Positions 11,535-13,401 of a DNA stretch of 13,401 bases are shown piece after piece. The position numbers and the translations under genes were made by a program. Under the pieces are notes generated by a model that worked only from the letters and a program-made list of their open reading frames with translations, searched no databases and was not told the origin of the DNA. Position 1 is the first letter of the stretch, and every line of letters begins with the position of its first letter. The stretch comes from Clostridia bacterium (lineage in GTDB: Bacteria > Bacillota > Clostridia > Oscillospirales > Acutalibacteraceae), in assembly GCA_017442445.1 (NCBI GenBank), contig JAFRZS010000005.1:1-13401 (forward strand), given 5' to 3'.

Positions 11535-13401
11535 TTATCCTATCATATCTGCAACACAGAATTCTTTTTCTGCGCCGTAAACTGTTTCACCGCTGAGTGT
11601 TACTACGAAGGGTTTAACAAGATATCTTGTTCCCTGAGCAGCTGCGGGGATGTTTGCGATTGTGTATGTAAGGATGTAGTTCATATCTTCATCGCCTGAA
11701 ATCTGAGAAGCTGTGTATGTCTTGCCACCAGCTACGATTGAAGAGTAAACTGTCTTGGAGGTCTTTGTTACTGACTGTGCCGGGTTAGCAGCATTAGTAA
11801 TAACGAAACCAACTTCTTTGTATGCGAGTGTATCGATTGTTGTGATGAATCTTAACTGTGTGCCAGCTTTATTTGTCTGAGCCTTGAGTGTTAAGAATCC
11901 GCTTTCTTCAGCTTCTTCAACACCATAGATACCGTTGTTTTCAACGAGTTCGAAGCCGTCAGCGATAACTGCTTCATCAATAGCTGTGTTGAATGTACCG
12001 CCTGATACGAAGCCTGTTGCTGCTTCGTAATTTGTTGTTGCGTAAGATGCGATTGCATCAGCGTTTGCTGATTCAAATGTACCGCCTGTTACTGTTACAT
12101 CAATATCACCGTAGCCGCAAGTGTCGATAACAAGTGCATCACCTGTTGCGTTTGCACCGTTGCCGTTGTATTTGTAGTCTACTGCTTCGCCGTTAGCGAT
12201 AAGTGTACCGCCTGTGATAGTAACTGTACCCTGTTTTGCATAAACAGCTGTTGCACCTGTGATTGTACCGCCTGTGATTGTGAGCTTGCCGTTCTGCGGG
12301 AAGTAAACTGCAACACCGTCATCTGTGATTGTACCGCCTGTGATTGTGATATCACCTGCATAATAACCGTTACCGGAGATAGCTGCGAAATCACCGATTG
12401 ATGTAACGTCAGCTGCTGTTGTGAGTGAGCCACCCTTTACGAAGATAGCACAGTCACCTGTTACAGAAACGCCTTCTTTAAGGTCTGCTGTACCATCGAT
12501 TACACGGATAGCGTAACCGTCAGATACGAATGTACCTGCTTCAGCAACAAGGTTACCGCCTTCTACTACTACGATACCGTTGATTGTACCTGTTGTGTTA
12601 ACTGTTACTGTGGGAACTGCATAAGAAGCATATTTACATACGTCAAATGCATAGCCTGTTCCGTCGTCGTTAGCGATGATGTCTGTTGCACCGTTGATAG
12701 CAATATCACCGCTGTTGTTTGAAAGAACATAAGAATAGTCATAATCCTTGATTGTATGTCTGTCAAGGTTTGTACCGTCGAGAATCATATCCTCGATTGT
12801 AAGATTTGCATAGTTCTGGATGAGCATTGCGAAATCTGTTGCACTTTCTGCTGCTACTTCAAGTTTACCGTTCTTGAGAACGATGTCGTTGTCCTTGAGG
12901 AGCTGGAAACCGTTTGTTGTTGTACCTGTAGAACCTACTGCAGGATTTGTGATTGTGTATGTGTTGCCGCCAAAGTCGATTGTGATGTCTTTGTCGATCT
13001 TGAGAGCTGCACCTGTTGCATCAGTAAGAAGTGTTACTGTTGCGCCGGGTTCTGCTGCTGCAACTGCTTCTACGAGTGTTTCATACTTAACGCCGTTAAC
13101 TTCTGCTACATATTCGCCAGCCTTAACGCCGAATGTACCGTCAGCGTTTTCTGTCGGGATATAGCCTTCTGCACAGAGATCTGCGTCAACTGCTGTGGTG
13201 AATGTACCGCCTGATACGAAGCCTGTTGCTGCTTCGTAATTTGTTGTTGCATAAGATGCGATTGCTGCTGCGTTTAATGATGCAAATGTACCGCCTGTTA
13301 CTGTTACATCAATATCACCGTAGCCGCAAGTGTCGATAACAAGTGCATCACCTGTTGCGTTTGCACCGTTGCCGTTGTATTTGTAGTCTACTGCTTCGCC
13401 G
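11535..13401 (-). CDS. Beta-solenoid surface protein, 3' part (5' end beyond window)
   Basis: The frame is open on the minus strand from the stop at 11535 to the window edge (about 620 codons). An internal Met at 12827 is not the start: the frame upstream continues as sensible protein (for example GNTYTI- and VEAVAA-type segments) with no stop. Residues are dominated by 18-28-residue coils with TITGGTI, VTVTGGTF and SGGTFN turns, the signature of a right-handed beta-helix. The last ~120 residues are a separate domain (LRFITTIDTLAYKEVGFVIT, then YLVKPFVVTLSGETVYG) that I associate with cell-surface proteins of gut Clostridia. No LPxTG or C-terminal anchor is present. Codon use is Ala/Thr/Gly-rich and the GC content is higher than neighbouring genes. 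Adhesion or glycan contact is plausible; function is unknown. The terminator at 11471-11503 follows. Confidence 0.85.
   Translation of the reverse strand, partial: GEAVDYKYNGNGANATGDALVIDTCGYGDIDVTVTGGTFASLNAAAIASYATTNYEAATGFVSGGTFTTAVDADLCAEGYIPTENADGTFGVKAGEYVAEVNGVKYETLVEAVAAAEPGATVTLLTDATGAALKIDKDITIDFGGNTYTITNPAVGSTGTTTNGFQLLKDNDIVLKNGKLEVAAESATDFAMLIQNYANLTIEDMILDGTNLDRHTIKDYDYSYVLSNNSGDIAINGATDIIANDDGTGYAFDVCKYASYAVPTVTVNTTGTINGIVVVEGGNLVAEAGTFVSDGYAIRVIDGTADLKEGVSVTGDCAIFVKGGSLTTAADVTSIGDFAAISGNGYYAGDITITGGTITDDGVAVYFPQNGKLTITGGTITGATAVYAKQGTVTITGGTLIANGEAVDYKYNGNGANATGDALVIDTCGYGDIDVTVTGGTFESANADAIASYATTNYEAATGFVSGGTFNTAIDEAVIADGFELVENNGIYGVEEAEESGFLTLKAQTNKAGTQLRFITTIDTLAYKEVGFVITNAANPAQSVTKTSKTVYSSIVAGGKTYTASQISGDEDMNYILTYTIANIPAAAQGTRYLVKPFVVTLSGETVYGAEKEFCVADMIG
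11991..12192 (-). repeat. 202-bp intragenic direct repeat, copy 1
   Basis: This segment of the solenoid gene is nearly identical to 13200-13401, offset by 1,209 bp (403 codons, in frame). The few differences cluster around 12042-12075. It encodes the coil GGTF, VSGG and GDALVIDTCGYGDIDVTVTG region. Confidence 0.85.
13200..13401 (-). repeat. 202-bp intragenic direct repeat, copy 2 (reaches window edge)
   Basis: This matches 11991-12192 almost base for base, and the match is still running at the last base of the window, so the true repeat is longer. The in-frame spacing means recombination between copies would delete or add exactly 403 codons. Confidence 0.85.

Noticed and set aside
11616..11631. 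16-bp palindrome AACAAGATATCTTGTT containing GATATC
   Set aside because: It lies inside the coding sequence of the solenoid gene's C-terminal domain, has different flanks from the array sites and is best explained by chance codon choice.
12756..13214. Cysteine-rich 152-codon plus-strand ORF
   Set aside because: It is antisense to the solenoid gene; the cysteines come from the reversed Ala/Thr codons (GCA, ACA) of the repeats, and there is no RBS.

Overview
The window looks like chromosomal DNA of an AT-rich, Gram-positive, spore-forming anaerobe of the class Clostridia, probably a gut Oscillospiraceae/Ruminococcaceae-type bacterium. The evidence is a clear spoIIR gene, strong Shine-Dalgarno sites, sigma-A-like promoters, T-rich intrinsic terminators, several exported proteins, and a surface beta-solenoid protein of a kind I associate with this group. 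The genus cannot be fixed from the sequence.

Layout. Positions 1-980 hold two orphan small ORFs on the minus strand, set among REP-like inverted repeats sharing a GGGGACGG/CCGTCCCC core. Positions 1061-2659 (minus) are a two-gene unit: a lysophosphatidate-acyltransferase-like protein with an added zinc ribbon, then a small membrane protein that also ends in a zinc ribbon. Positions 2757-6150 (minus) are a promoter-to-terminator operon of an MFS transporter, possibly fucose-permease-like, and an exported right-handed beta-helix protein that is probably a carbohydrate-active enzyme. Positions 6238-8077 (minus) are an operon of a cytoplasmic glycerophosphodiester phosphodiesterase and an exported HSL-type esterase. 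Then come spoIIR (8180-8779) and an exported purple-acid-phosphatase-like metallophosphoesterase (8858-10336), with a terminator between them.

The most unusual region is 10433-11421. A 57-residue ribbon-helix-helix protein is read on the plus strand from a promoter whose -10 box lies inside a 28-bp palindrome made of three TGATATCA units. After that gene and its terminator, the 20-bp palindrome TTTGATATCATGATATCAAA recurs as six perfect copies, two variants and one half-site over about 600 bp. Most copies are 63 or 68-69 bp apart, and the intervening DNA falls into two related families. This looks like a small autoregulated DNA-binding protein linked to an array of its own binding sites. A centromere-like, nucleoprotein or titration role is possible. 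No ParA, toxin, nuclease or transposase is visible beside it.

From 11535 to the right edge (minus) runs the 3' part of a large beta-solenoid surface protein. It has internal DNA repeats, including a 202-bp near-duplicate 1,209 bp away, and its 5' end lies outside the window. All CDS starts were chosen from visible ribosome binding sites where possible. No rRNA, tRNA, CRISPR or insertion-sequence transposase was seen.
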